DNA from: Pseudomonas maioricensis
GTDB lineage: Bacteria; Pseudomonadota; Gammaproteobacteria; Pseudomonadales; Pseudomonadaceae
Reading direction: 5' to 3'
Length of the DNA stretch: 56,672 nt
NCBI RefSeq assembly: GCF_022790535.1
Contig: NZ_LOHG01000003.1
Location: 177,532 to 234,203, forward strand
Part shown: positions 18,939-29,663 of the stretch, in pieces
Layout of the letters: the number at the start of each line of letters is the position of its first letter
Position numbering within the stretch: position 1 is the stretch's first letter
The notes under the pieces: model-generated
The model's input: only the letters and a program-made list of their open reading frames with translations
Told to the model about the DNA's origin: nothing
Database searches by the model: none
Translations under genes and position numbers: made by a program

Positions 18939-19646
18939 TCAGAACCGGTTACGCAAAGCGGCAACTACGTTGTAGGTCTGGTCACGTACTTTCCCCGCCG
19001 GGTCAAATACGGTCAGGGTCAGGCGCACGCTGCGAATACTGGAGGCCAGTGCGGCGTTGTTGATAACCCGGGTATAGGACATCGGTGATCCGGTTATCCC
19101 GAAATCGACGGTGAATGCCCGAACGTTACTCACCAACGGCTGCGGTGCGTCAGTGCCAGTTCCGACCTTCATTCTCAGATCGCTCCCGCTCAGGCTGTAA
19201 GTGATCTTGCGCAAGGGGAAACTGGTTTCTCCCACTCCGGGCGCACGCGTTCCGTTATAGATGCGGGAGGTGGTCCTGCAATCAGAGACCACGCTCCAGG
19301 TCGGCGAACTGCCGGATGTGCCCACGTCGGCGGTCACCAGCGTCAGTGTGTTGGTAGCGTTATCCCAAAGAATCGGGTTAGTGAAATCAGCAGGCTTCGC
19401 AATCGCCGGGGCGACGACTGTTGTATCAAAGTCAAGGCAGCCATACATCCCGGTCATGCGGATTTCCTGCATCAACTTGCTCAGGGCGAAACGCGCATCT
19501 TCCTGCATCCGTGCGGCAGCATTCTGAGACTGATAAGTACCTTTGGAGGCGATGAAAATCTGCACGATGCCCATGCTCACAATCAGCCCCAGCACCAGCG
19601 CCACCATGATCTCGACCAGACCAAACCCCCGGACAGATCTGTTCAT
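18939..19646 (-). CDS. pilW: Minor pilin PilW
   Basis: Minor pilin of 235 residues with leader MNRSVRG and processed start FGLVEIMVALVLGLIVS. The family block MQEDARFALSKLMQEIRMTGMYGC follows the helix. ATGA overlap with pilV shows coupling. It belongs to the tip complex that joins PilY1 to the fibre. Confidence 0.9.
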   Translation of the reverse strand: MNRSVRGFGLVEIMVALVLGLIVSMGIVQIFIASKGTYQSQNAAARMQEDARFALSKLMQEIRMTGMYGCLDFDTTVVAPAIAKPADFTNPILWDNATNTLTLVTADVGTSGSSPTWSVVSDCRTTSRIYNGTRAPGVGETSFPLRKITYSLSGSDLRMKVGTGTDAPQPLVSNVRAFTVDFGITGSPMSYTRVINNAALASSIRSVRLTLTVFDPAGKVRDQTYNVVAALRNRF

Positions 19647-20176
19647 GGGGCTACCACGTCGTTAACACCGATACGTGTACTGAGGACAAACTGTTGCGGA
19701 TTGGTCGCGCCCGGGGTTCTGCCCAGAAAAGTATCGCTTGCAGCGGCAGCCCGCGTGTCATCCCAGGTAATCGTGATGGTCACAACGGGTTTGGCGATCA
19801 CGATCTTGCTGTTGGCACCGGCGGTTCCCGCAAAGTTAGTGATATTGGTGCTGAAGTCAGCCAGGTCTTGCGTGACGGCATTGCTCATATTGCTAGCGCT
19901 GGCTGCTGGCGCATTGGCCAATGAAGCCAGTGCATAGCTGGCCAGAACATTGGAACCATTGTTCGCGGCATTACCATCTACGTTCGCCCGGATGCGGTCC
20001 ATCATGTCGTAGGCGATGAAGCTGGCCTGACTGGTCATGGCCGAGCTGTCGGTATACCTAAGTGCGTTAAGTTGAATAGCCGCAGCCCCCAACAGGCCAA
20101 TGCCTAAAATCAGCACAGACACCAACACCTCGATCAGCGTCATGCCAATCTGACTACTCTTTCGTCCCTTAACCAT
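19643..20176 (-). CDS. pilV: Minor pilin PilV
   Basis: Minor pilin of about 177 residues. Leader MVKGRKSSQIG is followed by MTLIEVLVSVLILGIGLLG, the PilV-type helix. The ATG at 20176 is preferred; a GTG four codons upstream is in frame. It overlaps fimU by 8 bases and pilW by 4. Confidence 0.88.
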   Translation of the reverse strand: MVKGRKSSQIGMTLIEVLVSVLILGIGLLGAAAIQLNALRYTDSSAMTSQASFIAYDMMDRIRANVDGNAANNGSNVLASYALASLANAPAASASNMSNAVTQDLADFSTNITNFAGTAGANSKIVIAKPVVTITITWDDTRAAAASDTFLGRTPGATNPQQFVLSTRIGVNDVVAP

Positions 20177-20648
20177 CGCAATTTCCACTCGAAACTATTC
20201 GGCCGTTCAAGCATACATAGACAGTCTTGGTAATCGTCGTGCCCAGTGTGTAAGTCATTGCAACGGCACTCGCCGGAGCAGAGAGCCCGCCGAGGTTATT
20301 GAACTCGATCAAACTGACACCCGGAACCGCCAGCGCAGCCCCGCTGCCCATGGGGGCTGTGACCCTCAAAGCGTTCACGCTCGATGTATCGCTCGCGCGT
20401 ACCACTTTGAGGGCAGTGTTCCAGGCAGTACCGTCGACATTGGGCCGAACCTGAATGCTCACTCCCCGGTTTATCGCCTCAAGCCGGGCAAAGTTGAGGG
20501 CGCGCTGCAGATCACTGACTTCGGTATCGGCCTTTGATCCCTGTATCGAGCTATTGAAACTGGGAATGGCAATAGCCGCGAGTATCCCCACCAACGACAC
20601 AGTGATTAACAATTCGACGAGGGTGAACCCCTTGGATCGCTGAGTCAT
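20169..20648 (-). CDS. fimU: Minor pilin FimU (GspH/FimT family)
   Basis: First gene of the minor-pilin operon, 159 residues. Leader MTQRSKG precedes FTLVELLITVSLVGILAAIA. ATG 20648 has AAGGAG 8 bases upstream, so the longer open frame is not used. The C-terminus has paired Cys (YVCLNGR and GNCDG). It is divergent from fimT with 131 bases between the starts, a space that should hold the operon promoter. Confidence 0.85.
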   Translation of the reverse strand: MTQRSKGFTLVELLITVSLVGILAAIAIPSFNSSIQGSKADTEVSDLQRALNFARLEAINRGVSIQVRPNVDGTAWNTALKVVRASDTSSVNALRVTAPMGSGAALAVPGVSLIEFNNLGGLSAPASAVAMTYTLGTTITKTVYVCLNGRIVSSGNCDG

Positions 20649-20779
20649 TGAGTGTCTCCTTGACGTTACGACTATAGGACAGCATCCAGCGCTGAAACTG
20701 TAAACAGGGATGTACGGTTGTTTGGCTGGGACGAGTGCCCGGCTGACATTCAAATGACAATTTCCAGGGAGGGAAATGC

Positions 20780-21277
20780 ATGAAACAAGCGGGTTTTACG
20801 ATAATCGAGCTGGCAGTGACGATGGTAATCATCGGACTGATCGTCACCCTTGCCGTTCCGGCATTCAGTGAGCTCGTCATGAGCCAGCGGCGGCTTGATG
20901 TGGCTCAGCAACTGGCTAGCGGCATACGCACAGCGCGAACGGAGGCGATTCTTAGAAGCCGACCAGTGGTGATCCGGGCGATCGATGAGGATTGGAGCAA
21001 AGGCTGGCAGATCGTGGTTGACCCGAAAAACAGTGAGGACGATCTGGTGCTGACCGAGCGGACTCGAAGCGGGAAAGTGCCAGTCTTCGGCAACCAACAT
21101 GTCACGCGACAGATTCGCTTCAACGCTTTGGGTTCGCCATCAGATAGCGGGTTTGTGTCCGGGAGTCTCTTCATCTGCGCCGTGAATGACACGCTGAGCC
21201 ATCACACAGTGGTGATGGCCAATACCGGCAGGGTCAGAATTGAAAGCGTGCCAAAGCCGGAAAAGCTTTGCGGGTAG
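20780..21277 (+). CDS. fimT: Pseudopilin-like FimT (GspH family)
   Basis: A 165-residue GspH/FimT protein with the very short leader MKQAG and helix FTIIELAVTMVIIGLIVTLA. The C-terminal Cys pair (FICAVND and KLCG) is present. GGGAGGGAAATGC gives the ribosome site. FimT proteins have been linked to DNA binding during natural transformation in other bacteria; whether that holds here is unknown. It points away from fimU, unlike PAO1 as I recall it. Confidence 0.82.
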   Translation: MKQAGFTIIELAVTMVIIGLIVTLAVPAFSELVMSQRRLDVAQQLASGIRTARTEAILRSRPVVIRAIDEDWSKGWQIVVDPKNSEDDLVLTERTRSGKVPVFGNQHVTRQIRFNALGSPSDSGFVSGSLFICAVNDTLSHHTVVMANTGRVRIESVPKPEKLCG

Positions 21278-21332
21278 CGCGGGAATTCCTGCAGACCTGT
21301 GCTTGCAAACGAATACCCTTCGGCACCCTGTT

Positions 21333-21425
21333 CTGTAGGAGCTCACCGAGGTTACGAGGCCAGCGATGGCGTCCTGTCTGACACACCGTTATCGCTGGCC
21401 TCGTAACCTCGGTGAGCTCCTACAG
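21333..21425. repeat. REP element with perfect 35-base arms
   Basis: The left arm starts CTGTAGGAGCTCACCGAGG and runs to GGCCAGCGAT (21333-21367); the right arm is its exact complement (21391-21425), with a 23-base spacer. This is the longest perfect palindrome noticed in the window and a different core from the common REP. Confidence 0.92.
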
Positions 21426-21442
21426 GGCCACTTTTTGCTTCA

Positions 21443-22390
21443 TTACAACAGCGACTTGACCCGCAGTTCCTTGGGCATCGAGAAGGTTACATTCTCTTCA
21501 CGGCCGGCCAGTTCGTCGGCACCGGTTGCGCCCCACTCGTGCAATTGCTGGATCACACCGCGCACCAGTACTTCCGGCGCAGAGGCACCGGCAGTGATGC
21601 CGATACGCTCAACGCCATCGAACCAGCCGCGCTGCATGTCTTCAGCGCCATCAATCAGATAGGCCGGAGTCGCCATACGCTCGGCCAGCTCACGCAAGCG
21701 ATTGGAGTTGGAGCTGTTAGGGCTGCCGACAACCAATACAACGTCGCATTCGTTGGCCAGTTGCTTGACCGCATCCTGGCGGTTTTGCGTGGCGTAGCAG
21801 ATGTCATCCTTGCGTGGCCCGCCAATCGCCGGAAAGCGCGTGCGCAAGGCATCGATAACGCGGCTGGTATCGTCCATGGACAAAGTGGTCTGGGTGACGA
21901 AGGCCAGCGCTTCAGGGTTGCGCACCTGCAGCTCGGCAACGTCATTCTCATCCTCAACCAGGTAGATCGCGCCGCCATTGCTCGCGTCGTACTGGCCCAT
22001 GGTGCCTTCAACTTCCGGGTGACCATGGTGGCCGATCAGGATGCACTCACGACCGTCGCGGCTGTAGCGCGCGACTTCGATATGCACCTTGGTCACCAAC
22101 GGGCAAGTGGCGTCGAAGACTTTCAGGCCACGACCCGATGCCTCAGTGCGCACGGCTTGCGAAACGCCGTGGGCGCTGAAGATCACAATGACGTCGTCCG
22201 GCACCTGATCCAGCTCTTCGACGAAGATCGCACCGCGAGCGCGCAGGTCTTCGACGACAAATTTGTTGTGAACCACTTCATGGCGCACATAGATCGGCGG
22301 GCCAAACACTTCCAGGGCGCGATTGACGATTTCGATCGCGCGATCCACTCCAGCGCAGAAGCCGCGGGGGTTGGCGAGTTTGATTTGCAT
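21443..22390 (-). CDS. ispH: 4-hydroxy-3-methylbut-2-enyl diphosphate reductase IspH (LytB)
   Basis: Last enzyme of the MEP isoprenoid pathway, an iron-sulfur reductase that yields IPP and DMAPP. About 315 residues. The three cluster cysteines are seen in [18 protein letters not shown] and DICYATQN, and the substrate loop [11 protein letters not shown] is intact. ATG 22390 with GAGG upstream gives the usual N-terminus [10 protein letters not shown]; an ATG four codons earlier is possible. It ends the ribF-ileS-lspA-fkpB-ispH cluster, 62 bases after fkpB. Confidence 0.95.
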   Translation of the reverse strand: MQIKLANPRGFCAGVDRAIEIVNRALEVFGPPIYVRHEVVHNKFVVEDLRARGAIFVEELDQVPDDVIVIFSAHGVSQAVRTEASGRGLKVFDATCPLVTKVHIEVARYSRDGRECILIGHHGHPEVEGTMGQYDASNGGAIYLVEDENDVAELQVRNPEALAFVTQTTLSMDDTSRVIDALRTRFPAIGGPRKDDICYATQNRQDAVKQLANECDVVLVVGSPNSSNSNRLRELAERMATPAYLIDGAEDMQRGWFDGVERIGITAGASAPEVLVRGVIQQLHEWGATGADELAGREENVTFSMPKELRVKSLL

Positions 22391-22452
22391 GGGGTGCCTC
22401 ATGTCTACGTGCGAAACAGCCCGACCGAAGCCGGGCTCAGGTTCAAGCTTGT

Positions 22453-22905
22453 TCAGAGCGCCTTGACCTCGAAGATTTCCACTTCGAAGCTCAGGGTCTT
22501 GCCTGCCAACGGGTGATTGAAGTCGATGGTCACTTGCGCGTCATCGAAAGCTTTCACCACACCCGGCAGCTCAGTATTGGCCGCATCATTGAAGATCACC
22601 AGCAAACCTTCCGACAGCTCCATGTCCTGGAACTGCGAACGGGGGATGATCTGCACGTTTTGCGGGTTCGGCTGGCCGAAGGCGTTCTCCGGCAAGACTT
22701 GCACAGTGCGTTTGTCACCCGCCTTGAAGCCGAACAATGCAGCTTCAAAGCCAGGCAGCAGGTTGCCGTCACCCACCTTGAAGGTGGCCGGAGCCTTTTC
22801 AAAGGTGCTGTCGACTGTTTCGCCGTTCTCCAGGCGCAAAGCAAAATGCAGAGTGACTTCCGTGTTCTGACCGATGCGCTGCTCGGTCAATACCTGTTCA
22901 GTCAT
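22453..22905 (-). CDS. fkpB: FKBP-type peptidyl-prolyl isomerase FkpB (SlpA/SlyD-like)
   Basis: Cytoplasmic prolyl isomerase and chaperone of 150 residues. FKBP core residues appear in [10 protein letters not shown] and [11 protein letters not shown], with the inserted flap domain ([16 protein letters not shown]) between. ATG 22905 has GGAGAG 8 bases upstream and overlaps the lspA end by 8 bases; the longer open frame would lie inside lspA. Same neighbours (lspA, ispH) as in E. coli. Confidence 0.92.
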   Translation of the reverse strand: MTEQVLTEQRIGQNTEVTLHFALRLENGETVDSTFEKAPATFKVGDGNLLPGFEAALFGFKAGDKRTVQVLPENAFGQPNPQNVQIIPRSQFQDMELSEGLLVIFNDAANTELPGVVKAFDDAQVTIDFNHPLAGKTLSFEVEIFEVKAL

Positions 22906-23401
22906 TAACGGTCTCTCCGGTTTTCTTGCTCTTGAACATGTCCAGCGCCAGCATGATTGCACCGACAGTAATCGCACTGTCAGCGACGTTGAATGCCGGG
23001 AAGCCGTGCTCTTTCCAGTGTACGAAAATGAAATCGATCACATGCCCGATGACGATACGGTCGTACAGGTTACCCAGCGCGCCGCCCAGCACCAGTGCAA
23101 GCGCGATGGCAAGCCATGTCTCGTCTCGCCCCAAACGCTTGAGCCAGACCACCAGCACCACACTGACCACAATCGCGATCAGGGCGAACAACCAGCGCTG
23201 CCAGCCCGAACTGTCGGCCAGGAAGCTGAAAGCTGCGCCAGTGTTGTAAGCCAGCATCCAGCTGAAGTAGTCCGGGATGATCACGATCTGCTCGTACAAT
23301 TCCAGACGGTGCTCGAAGTAATACTTGCTGGCCTGGTCAATGACCAGAACCAGCAGGCTCAACCAGAGCCAGGCCAAGCGGCCAAAACCAGCCTTAGGCA
23401 T
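22898..23401 (-). CDS. lspA: Lipoprotein signal peptidase LspA (signal peptidase II)
   Basis: Inner-membrane aspartic protease of 167 residues that removes the signal peptide of prolipoproteins. Four membrane segments are evident. The catalytic Asp residues lie in [14 protein letters not shown] and FNVADSAI, and [10 protein letters not shown] is the conserved periplasmic loop. ATG 23401 overlaps the ileS stop by 8 bases. Confidence 0.95.
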   Translation of the reverse strand: MPKAGFGRLAWLWLSLLVLVIDQASKYYFEHRLELYEQIVIIPDYFSWMLAYNTGAAFSFLADSSGWQRWLFALIAIVVSVVLVVWLKRLGRDETWLAIALALVLGGALGNLYDRIVIGHVIDFIFVHWKEHGFPAFNVADSAITVGAIMLALDMFKSKKTGETVND

Positions 23402-26225
23402 AGTGACGAACCTCGCCAGCACCGCTGATGTTGTCTACGCAACGGCCGCAGATCTCCGGATGCTCCGGGTTCACGCCAACGTCAGCACGGTGATGCCAGC
23501 AACGGGCGCACTTGGCGTGGCCGGACTTGACGACTTTGAGCTTCAGACCCGAAACCTCGGTCACCACCGCATCGGCCGGAGCATCGAGCAATGGCGCGAC
23601 ACTGGCCGTCGAGGTGATCAGCACAAAGCGCAGTTCGTTGCTCAGTTTCGACAGGTCGGCGACCAGCGCGTCTTCAGCATACAGAGTCACTTCAGCTTGC
23701 AGGTTGCCGCCAATCGCCTTGGCTGCGCGCAGGTTTTCCATCTCTTTGTTGACCGCCACCTTCACCGCCATGATCCGCTCCCAGTAGGCGCGGTCCAGCT
23801 CGAAGTCAGCCGGCATTTCGCTCAGGCCTGCGTACCAGGTGTTCAGCATGACCGACTCGTTACGCTCGCCCGGCAGGTACTGCCACAGCTCATCGGCGGT
23901 GAACGCCAGGATCGGTGCAATCCAGCGCACCAGCGCTTCGGAGATGTGGAACAGCGCGGTCTGGCAGGAGCGCCGTGCGGTGCTGTCCGCCGCCGTGGTG
24001 TATTGACGGTCCTTGATGATGTCCAGATAGAAACCACCCAACTCCTGCACGCAGAAGTTGTGGATCTTGGAGTACACGTTCCAGAAGCGGTATTCGCCGT
24101 AATGCTCTTCCAGTTCGCGTTGCAGCAGCAAGGTACGGTCGACAGCCCAACGGTCCAGCGCAAGCATTTCTTCCGGCGGCAGGATATCGGTAGCCGGATT
24201 GAAACCGCTCAGGTTCGAGAGCAAGAAGCGTGCAGTGTTGCGAATCCGCCGGTAGGCATCAGCGCTGCGCTGCAGGATCTGATCGGAAACCGCCATTTCA
24301 CCGGAATAGTCAGTCGCCGAGACCCACAGACGCATGATGTCGGCGCCCAGCGAATCGTTGACCTTCTGCGGCGCCACGACGTTGTTCAACGACTTGGACA
24401 TCTTGCGACCGTTTTCGTCGACGACGAAACCGTGGGTCAGCAATTCGCGGTAAGGCGCGTGGTTATCGATTGCACACCCCGTCAGCAGCGAGGAGTGGAA
24501 CCAGCCACGGTGCTGGTCGGAACCTTCAAGGTACAAGTCGGCGCGTGGACCGGTCTCGTGACCCATCGGGTGCGAACCGCGCAGCACGTGCCAATGCGTA
24601 GTACCCGAGTCGAACCAAACGTCCAGAGTGTCGGAAATCTTGTCGTACTTAGGCGCTTCGTCACCCAGCAATTCGGCCGCGTCCAGCTTGAACCAGGCTT
24701 CGATGCCTTCTTTCTCGACGCGTTTGGCGACTTCTTCCATCAGCTCAACAGTACGCGGGTGCAACTCGCCGCTTTCCTTGTGCAGGAAGAACGGGATCGG
24801 CACGCCCCAGTTGCGCTGACGCGAGATGCACCAGTCAGGACGGTTGGCAATCATCGAGTGCAGGCGGGCCTGCCCCCATGCCGGAACGAATTTGGTGTCT
24901 TCGATGGCTTTGACAGCACGCTCACGCAGGGTGTCGCCAGCCTCAGGCTGTTTGTCCATACCCACGAACCACTGCGCAGTGGCGCGGTAGATCAGTGGCG
25001 ACTTGTGGCGCCAGCAGTGCATATAGCTGTGAGTGATGGTTTCGGTGTCCATCAGGCTGCCGACTTCGGCCAGCTTGTCGATGATCGCCTGGTTAGCCTT
25101 GAAGATGAACTGGCCACCGAAGAACTCCAGCGAATCGACATATACACCGTTGCTCTGCACAGGACTGAGGATATCGTCGTTGGTCATGCCGTATTTTTTG
25201 CAACTGACAAAGTCGTCCACGCCATAGGCCGGGGCGCTGTGAACAACGCCAGTGCCAGCGCCCAGCTCGACGTAGTCGGCCAGATACAGCGGCGACAGAC
25301 GGTCATAGAACGGATGACGGAAATTGATCAGCTCCAGCGCAGCACCAGTAGCGGTGGCGATGACAGTGCCTTCCAGCTTGTAACGGATCAGGCAGCTTTC
25401 AACCAGCTCGGCAGCCAGTACCAGCAATCTGTCGCCAACATCAACCAGGGCGTACTCGAACTCTGGATGCACGTTCAACGCCTGGTTGGCCGGGATGGTC
25501 CACGGGGTGGTGGTCCAGATCACGATGGCCGCAGGCTTGCTCAGCGAATCCAGGCCGAATGCCTTGGCCAGCCTGGCCTCATCGGCAACCGGGAACGCCA
25601 CATCGATAGTCGAAGACTTCTTGTCCTGATATTCGACTTCTGCTTCAGCCAACGCCGAGCCGCAGTCGAAACACCAGTTCACGGGTTTGAGGCCCTTGAA
25701 CACGAAGCCGCCTTTGACCATTTCCGCCAGCGCACGGATTTCCCCGGCTTCGTTGGTGAAATTCATGGTCAGGTAAGGCTTGTCCCAATCGCCCAGCACA
25801 CCCAGACGGATGAACTCGGCCTTTTGACCTTCAACCTGCTGCGCCGCATAGGCGCGGCATAGCTCGCGGGTCTTGTCGGCGGAAAGGTTCTTGCCGTGAG
25901 TCACTTCGACCTTGTGCTCGATCGGCAGACCATGACAGTCCCAGCCCGGAACATAAGGCGCGTCAAAACCCGACAGGGTTTTGGAACGCACGATCATGTC
26001 CTTGAGGATCTTGTTAACGGCGTGACCGATGTGAATATTGCCGTTGGCGTAAGGAGGACCGTCGTGCAGAACGAACTTGGGACGATCCTTGCCAATTTCG
26101 CGCAGCTTCTGGTACAGGCCAATGCTGTCCCAGCGCTGCAGAGTTTGCGGCTCGCGCTGGGGCAGGCCGGCCTTCATTGGGAAGGCGGTGTCCGGAAGAT
26201 TAAGCGTGGCTTTGTAGTCGGTCAT
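23394..26225 (-). CDS. ileS: Isoleucyl-tRNA synthetase
   Basis: Class I synthetase of 943 residues that charges tRNA-Ile and edits Val. HIGH is at residues 65-68 ([10 protein letters not shown]), KMSKS near 605 ([10 protein letters not shown]), and the editing domain lies between them. The C-terminal zinc finger with CARCW and CGRCV is intact, as in the bacterial IleS1 type that is usually mupirocin-sensitive. ATG 26225 overlaps the ribF stop (ATGA). Confidence 0.97.
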   Translation of the reverse strand: MTDYKATLNLPDTAFPMKAGLPQREPQTLQRWDSIGLYQKLREIGKDRPKFVLHDGPPYANGNIHIGHAVNKILKDMIVRSKTLSGFDAPYVPGWDCHGLPIEHKVEVTHGKNLSADKTRELCRAYAAQQVEGQKAEFIRLGVLGDWDKPYLTMNFTNEAGEIRALAEMVKGGFVFKGLKPVNWCFDCGSALAEAEVEYQDKKSSTIDVAFPVADEARLAKAFGLDSLSKPAAIVIWTTTPWTIPANQALNVHPEFEYALVDVGDRLLVLAAELVESCLIRYKLEGTVIATATGAALELINFRHPFYDRLSPLYLADYVELGAGTGVVHSAPAYGVDDFVSCKKYGMTNDDILSPVQSNGVYVDSLEFFGGQFIFKANQAIIDKLAEVGSLMDTETITHSYMHCWRHKSPLIYRATAQWFVGMDKQPEAGDTLRERAVKAIEDTKFVPAWGQARLHSMIANRPDWCISRQRNWGVPIPFFLHKESGELHPRTVELMEEVAKRVEKEGIEAWFKLDAAELLGDEAPKYDKISDTLDVWFDSGTTHWHVLRGSHPMGHETGPRADLYLEGSDQHRGWFHSSLLTGCAIDNHAPYRELLTHGFVVDENGRKMSKSLNNVVAPQKVNDSLGADIMRLWVSATDYSGEMAVSDQILQRSADAYRRIRNTARFLLSNLSGFNPATDILPPEEMLALDRWAVDRTLLLQRELEEHYGEYRFWNVYSKIHNFCVQELGGFYLDIIKDRQYTTAADSTARRSCQTALFHISEALVRWIAPILAFTADELWQYLPGERNESVMLNTWYAGLSEMPADFELDRAYWERIMAVKVAVNKEMENLRAAKAIGGNLQAEVTLYAEDALVADLSKLSNELRFVLITSTASVAPLLDAPADAVVTEVSGLKLKVVKSGHAKCARCWHHRADVGVNPEHPEICGRCVDNISGAGEVRHYA

Positions 26226-27172
26226 TTCAGGCTCTTGATTAGCGATTGACCATGCCAATGGGCACGGGCGGCGGCGACATCCGCATTGATTGCCGTCTTG
26301 AGCGCCTCCAGGGAGGCGAAACGCTGCTCATCACGCAGCTTATGGTGGAAAGCCACCGTCAAACGCCGGTCGTAAAGATCACCGGCAAAATCCAGAAGAT
26401 GCACTTCAAGGTGGGCACTGCCATCACCTGCCACGGTCGGACGCACACCAATATTGGCGACGCCCGGCCAGGTCTTGCCATCGATGCTTGCACTGACCAG
26501 ATAAACACCGGTCAGCGGCACTCGACGACGCTTGAGCTGCACGTTGGCAGTAGGCGTACCCAACTGCCGCGCCAGCTTCTGGCCATGCAGAATCCGCCCG
26601 GTAATCCGGAACGGACGACCCAGCATGCGCTCGGCAAGGGCGAAATCCGCCACGGCCAAAGCATTGCGCACCTTGGTACTGCTGACGCGAACGCCATCGA
26701 TTTCAACGGTCTGCGCCGCCTCCACCGTAAAGCCGCGGTCGTTACCCGCTTGTTGCAGGAAGTCGAAGTCGCCGATCCGGTCGCAACCGAAACGGAAATC
26801 ATCGCCGACCTCTAGATGTAGTATGCCAAGGCCGTCGATCAGAACCGTATCGACGAACTCCGCGGCGCTGAGCTTGCGCAGCCGCTGGTTGAACGCCAGG
26901 CACAACACCCGATCAACGCCTTCAGCAGCCAGCAGTTCCAGCTTGTCACGCAAGCGTGCCAAACGGGCGGGAGCAGTCGCCGGGGCGAAAAACTCACGCG
27001 GCTGCGGCTCGAAAATGACCACGCAACTGGGCACGCCCAACTCGACCGCACGTTCACGCAAGCGCGCCAGGATAGCCTGGTGGCCCCGGTGAACACCGTC
27101 AAAGTTGCCAATGGTGGCGACGCAGCCCCGATGCTGGGGGCGCAGATTATGGAGGCCTCGAACCAGCTGCAT
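26222..27172 (-). CDS. ribF: Bifunctional riboflavin kinase / FAD synthetase RibF
   Basis: Makes FMN and then FAD from riboflavin. 316 residues: N-terminal FAD synthetase with [15 protein letters not shown], and C-terminal flavokinase with GRQLG-like region [19 protein letters not shown] is the conserved adenylyl-transfer loop. The ATG at 27172 gives the usual start [12 protein letters not shown]; its ribosome site is weak, and upstream in-frame starts look less likely. First gene of the overlapping cluster. Confidence 0.93.
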   Translation of the reverse strand: MQLVRGLHNLRPQHRGCVATIGNFDGVHRGHQAILARLRERAVELGVPSCVVIFEPQPREFFAPATAPARLARLRDKLELLAAEGVDRVLCLAFNQRLRKLSAAEFVDTVLIDGLGILHLEVGDDFRFGCDRIGDFDFLQQAGNDRGFTVEAAQTVEIDGVRVSSTKVRNALAVADFALAERMLGRPFRITGRILHGQKLARQLGTPTANVQLKRRRVPLTGVYLVSASIDGKTWPGVANIGVRPTVAGDGSAHLEVHLLDFAGDLYDRRLTVAFHHKLRDEQRFASLEALKTAINADVAAARAHWHGQSLIKSLK

Positions 27173-27305
27173 AACGCACTTCTTGCTCATAAAGTGGCCG
27201 ATTATAACCACACACAGCCCCGGACGACAGGCAACACGCCGAGGCAAAACAACAGTCATCGTTCCATAACGGAAAAAACCGACGACTACCCGTTACAACT
27301 CTTGC

Positions 27306-28844
27306 TTACAGGACCGCGCTGCGGGCGAAATCTTTCAGGCGGAAACCCAACAGCAACAAGGTCGCGAAATACGCCACTACGCCGGCCGCCACCAACCCGC
27401 CCAGACGAATAAAGCGCTCCAGCATTTGTCCATCGCTCCAGGCAGGCATCAAATGCATCAGCCCCAGCAACACAGCAGACATCACGGCGACCGCCAGGCA
27501 CAGCTTTAACAGAAACTTCGTCCAGCCCGGCTGCGGCTGAAACAGATCCTGCTTGCGCAACTGCCAGAACAACAGCAGCGCGTTGATGCAGGCGCCCACG
27601 CTGATCGCCAGGGCCAGCCCGGCATGTTGCAGCGGGATGATGAAGGCCAGATTAAGCAGTTGAGTAACAATAAGGGTGAAGATGGCGATTTTCACCGGGG
27701 TGCGAATATTTTGTTGTGCATAAAAACCCGGCGCGAGCACTTTGATCAGAATGATGCCCAGCAAACCCACGGAATAGGCGATCAAGGCGCGCTGGGTCAT
27801 GGCGGCGTCCACGGCGTCGAATTTGCCGTACTGGAACAATGAAACGGTTAACGGCTCGGCAAGAATCCCCAGCGCCAGCGTGCACGGCAAAACCAGTACA
27901 AAACACAGGCGCAGCCCCCAGTCGAGAATCCGCGAATATTCCTGACGGTCCTTGCTGGCATAGGTCTTCGACAGAATCGGCAGCAGAATCGTACCCAGCG
28001 CCACACCCAGCACCCCGGACGGCAGCTCCATCAGGCGGTCGGCGTAGTACATCCATGACACCGATCCTGCCACGAGAAACGAAGCAAAAATCGTATTGAT
28101 GATCAGAGAAATCTGACTGACCGACACGCCAAGGATGGCAGGCAGCATCTGTTTCATCACCCGCCACACGCCCGTGTCACGCAGATTCAGACGCGGCAGC
28201 ACCAACATGCCGATTTTCTTCAGATGCGGCAATTGATAGAGCAATTGCAACAGCCCGCCGACCAATACCGCCCAGCCCAGCGCCATGACCGGCGGATCAA
28301 AATAAGGCGTGAGAAACAAGGCAAAGAAAATCATGCTGACATTGAGCAGAGTCGGCACAAATGCCGGAACCGAAAAGCGGTTCCAGGTGTTGAGAATCGC
28401 GCCCGCCAGGGAGGACAGGGAAATCAGCAATATATAAGGAAAGGTCACTCGCAACAGATCAGAGGTCAGCGTGAATTTTTCCGGTGTATCAGCAAAGCCC
28501 GGCGCAGTGGCCCAGATTACCCAGGGAGCAGCGATAATCCCCAGCAGCGTAACCAGCGCCAGAACCAGCGTGAGCAAACCCGTGACGTAAGCCACGAACG
28601 TGCGGGTCGCCTCCTCTCCCTGCTGGCTTTTGTATTCGGCGAGGATAGGCACGAACGCCTGAGAAAAAGCACCTTCAGCAAAAATCCGGCGCAGCAAATT
28701 GGGCAGTTTAAAGGCGATAAAGAAAGCATCGGTCGCCATTCCAGCGCCAAATGTGCGCGCAATGATGGTGTCCCGAACAAAGCCCAACACCCGCGAAAGC
28801 ATGGTGATAGAGCTGACGGCAGCCAATGATTTGAGTAGGTTCAT
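27306..28844 (-). CDS. murJ: Lipid II flippase MurJ (MviN)
   Basis: Inner-membrane MOP-family flippase of 512 residues that moves lipid II across the membrane for cell-wall synthesis. About 14 membrane helices. The N-terminal block [20 protein letters not shown] and [17 protein letters not shown] are hallmark sequences with the essential central-cavity Arg residues. It lies 133 bases upstream of ribF in the same direction. Confidence 0.95.
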   Translation of the reverse strand: MNLLKSLAAVSSITMLSRVLGFVRDTIIARTFGAGMATDAFFIAFKLPNLLRRIFAEGAFSQAFVPILAEYKSQQGEEATRTFVAYVTGLLTLVLALVTLLGIIAAPWVIWATAPGFADTPEKFTLTSDLLRVTFPYILLISLSSLAGAILNTWNRFSVPAFVPTLLNVSMIFFALFLTPYFDPPVMALGWAVLVGGLLQLLYQLPHLKKIGMLVLPRLNLRDTGVWRVMKQMLPAILGVSVSQISLIINTIFASFLVAGSVSWMYYADRLMELPSGVLGVALGTILLPILSKTYASKDRQEYSRILDWGLRLCFVLVLPCTLALGILAEPLTVSLFQYGKFDAVDAAMTQRALIAYSVGLLGIILIKVLAPGFYAQQNIRTPVKIAIFTLIVTQLLNLAFIIPLQHAGLALAISVGACINALLLFWQLRKQDLFQPQPGWTKFLLKLCLAVAVMSAVLLGLMHLMPAWSDGQMLERFIRLGGLVAAGVVAYFATLLLLGFRLKDFARSAVL

Positions 28845-29014
28845 TAAAGAATTTCACGCCTGGGCTAAAGGACCGGGCGATTAACCTGTCCATTTATGCA
28901 ATACTCCGCGCCGCAAAAGCACAGAGGCAAAGTCGGCGAGTTTACAGGTCGCGCACCGGAAATAAATATCCCGGGCAAACATAGCGACCACTCAGCGGAT
29001 CCGATCACCCCCCC

Positions 29015-29043
29015 TTGACAATCAATCAAGTCATCGGCATGAT
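29015..29043 (+). promoter_or_regulatory. Sigma-70 promoter of rpsT
   Basis: Consensus -35 TTGACA (29015-29020), a 17-base spacer, and a weak -10 CATGAT (29038-29043) followed by GC-rich TCGCGGCC. The GC-rich discriminator fits growth-rate control of ribosomal protein genes, which is inferred. Confidence 0.55.
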
Positions 29044-29096
29044 TCGCGGCCTATTTTGTAAGCTATTCCCTAAAAAGTCTTTCGAGGAGCTCGACG

Positions 29097-29375
29097 GTGG
29101 CCAACACACCTTCCGCCAAAAAACGTGCAAAACAGGCTGAGAAGCGTCGCAGCCACAACGCCAGCCTGCGTTCCATGGTTCGTACCTACATCAAGAATGT
29201 AGTTAAAGCCATCGACGCAAAAGACGCTGAAAAAGCGCAAGCTGCTTATGTTCTGGCCGTGCCAGTTATCGACCGTATGGCCGATAAAGGCATCATCCAC
29301 AAGAACAAAGCTGCTCGTCATAAGAGCCGCCTGAACGGTCACATCAAAGATCTGACCGTGGCAGCTGCAGCCTAA
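29097..29375 (+). CDS. rpsT: 30S ribosomal protein S20
   Basis: Basic 92-residue ribosomal protein that binds 16S rRNA early in 30S assembly. [17 protein letters not shown] at the N-terminus is diagnostic. Translation begins at GTG 29097 with GAGGAG 8 bases before. A non-AUG start is also used by E. coli rpsT (UUG), where it is part of autogenous control; similar control here is an inference. Confidence 0.96.
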   Translation: MANTPSAKKRAKQAEKRRSHNASLRSMVRTYIKNVVKAIDAKDAEKAQAAYVLAVPVIDRMADKGIIHKNKAARHKSRLNGHIKDLTVAAAA

Positions 29376-29393
29376 GCGATAAGCTTAAGCCGT

Positions 29394-29423
29394 AAAAAAA
29401 CCGACCCAAGGGTCGGTTTTTTG
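29394..29423 (+). terminator. Intrinsic terminator after rpsT
   Basis: A-run, stem ACCGACCC/GGGTCGGT with an AA loop, and a T-run. Confidence 0.9.
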
Positions 29424-29494
29424 TTGCCTGCGATTTGATGAATTACAACAACCCACCACCCAGACGCCGCACTGTCGCGCAGCAAACATAACCC

Positions 29495-29583
29495 GGTAGG
29501 AGTGAGCTTGCTCGCGATAGCAGTAGATCTGTTAAGAAGATATCGCCTGAGCTGACGCTATCGCGAGCAAGCTCACTCCTACA
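29495..29583. repeat. REP pair, GAGCTTGCTCGCGATAG class
   Basis: Arms GTAGGAGTGAGCTTGCTCGC and the complement, with an inner GATAG pairing. The preceding bases CACTGTCGCGCAGCAAACA resemble the leader motif before other REPs. A lone half of a further class follows at about 29632-29655 (CGCGAACAAGTTCGCTCCTAC). Confidence 0.88.
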
Positions 29584-29663
29584 GAAAAAGCATTTAAACC
29601 CAGATAGCTATTTATATTCGCAGCACAAAACCTCGCGAACAAGTTCGCTCCTACCGAAAAATC

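Noticed and set aside
20649..20779. An AlgR-like site between fimU and fimT
   Set aside because: The best match to CCGTTCGTC was 6 of 9 bases, no better than chance for this length, although AlgR control is known in P. aeruginosa.
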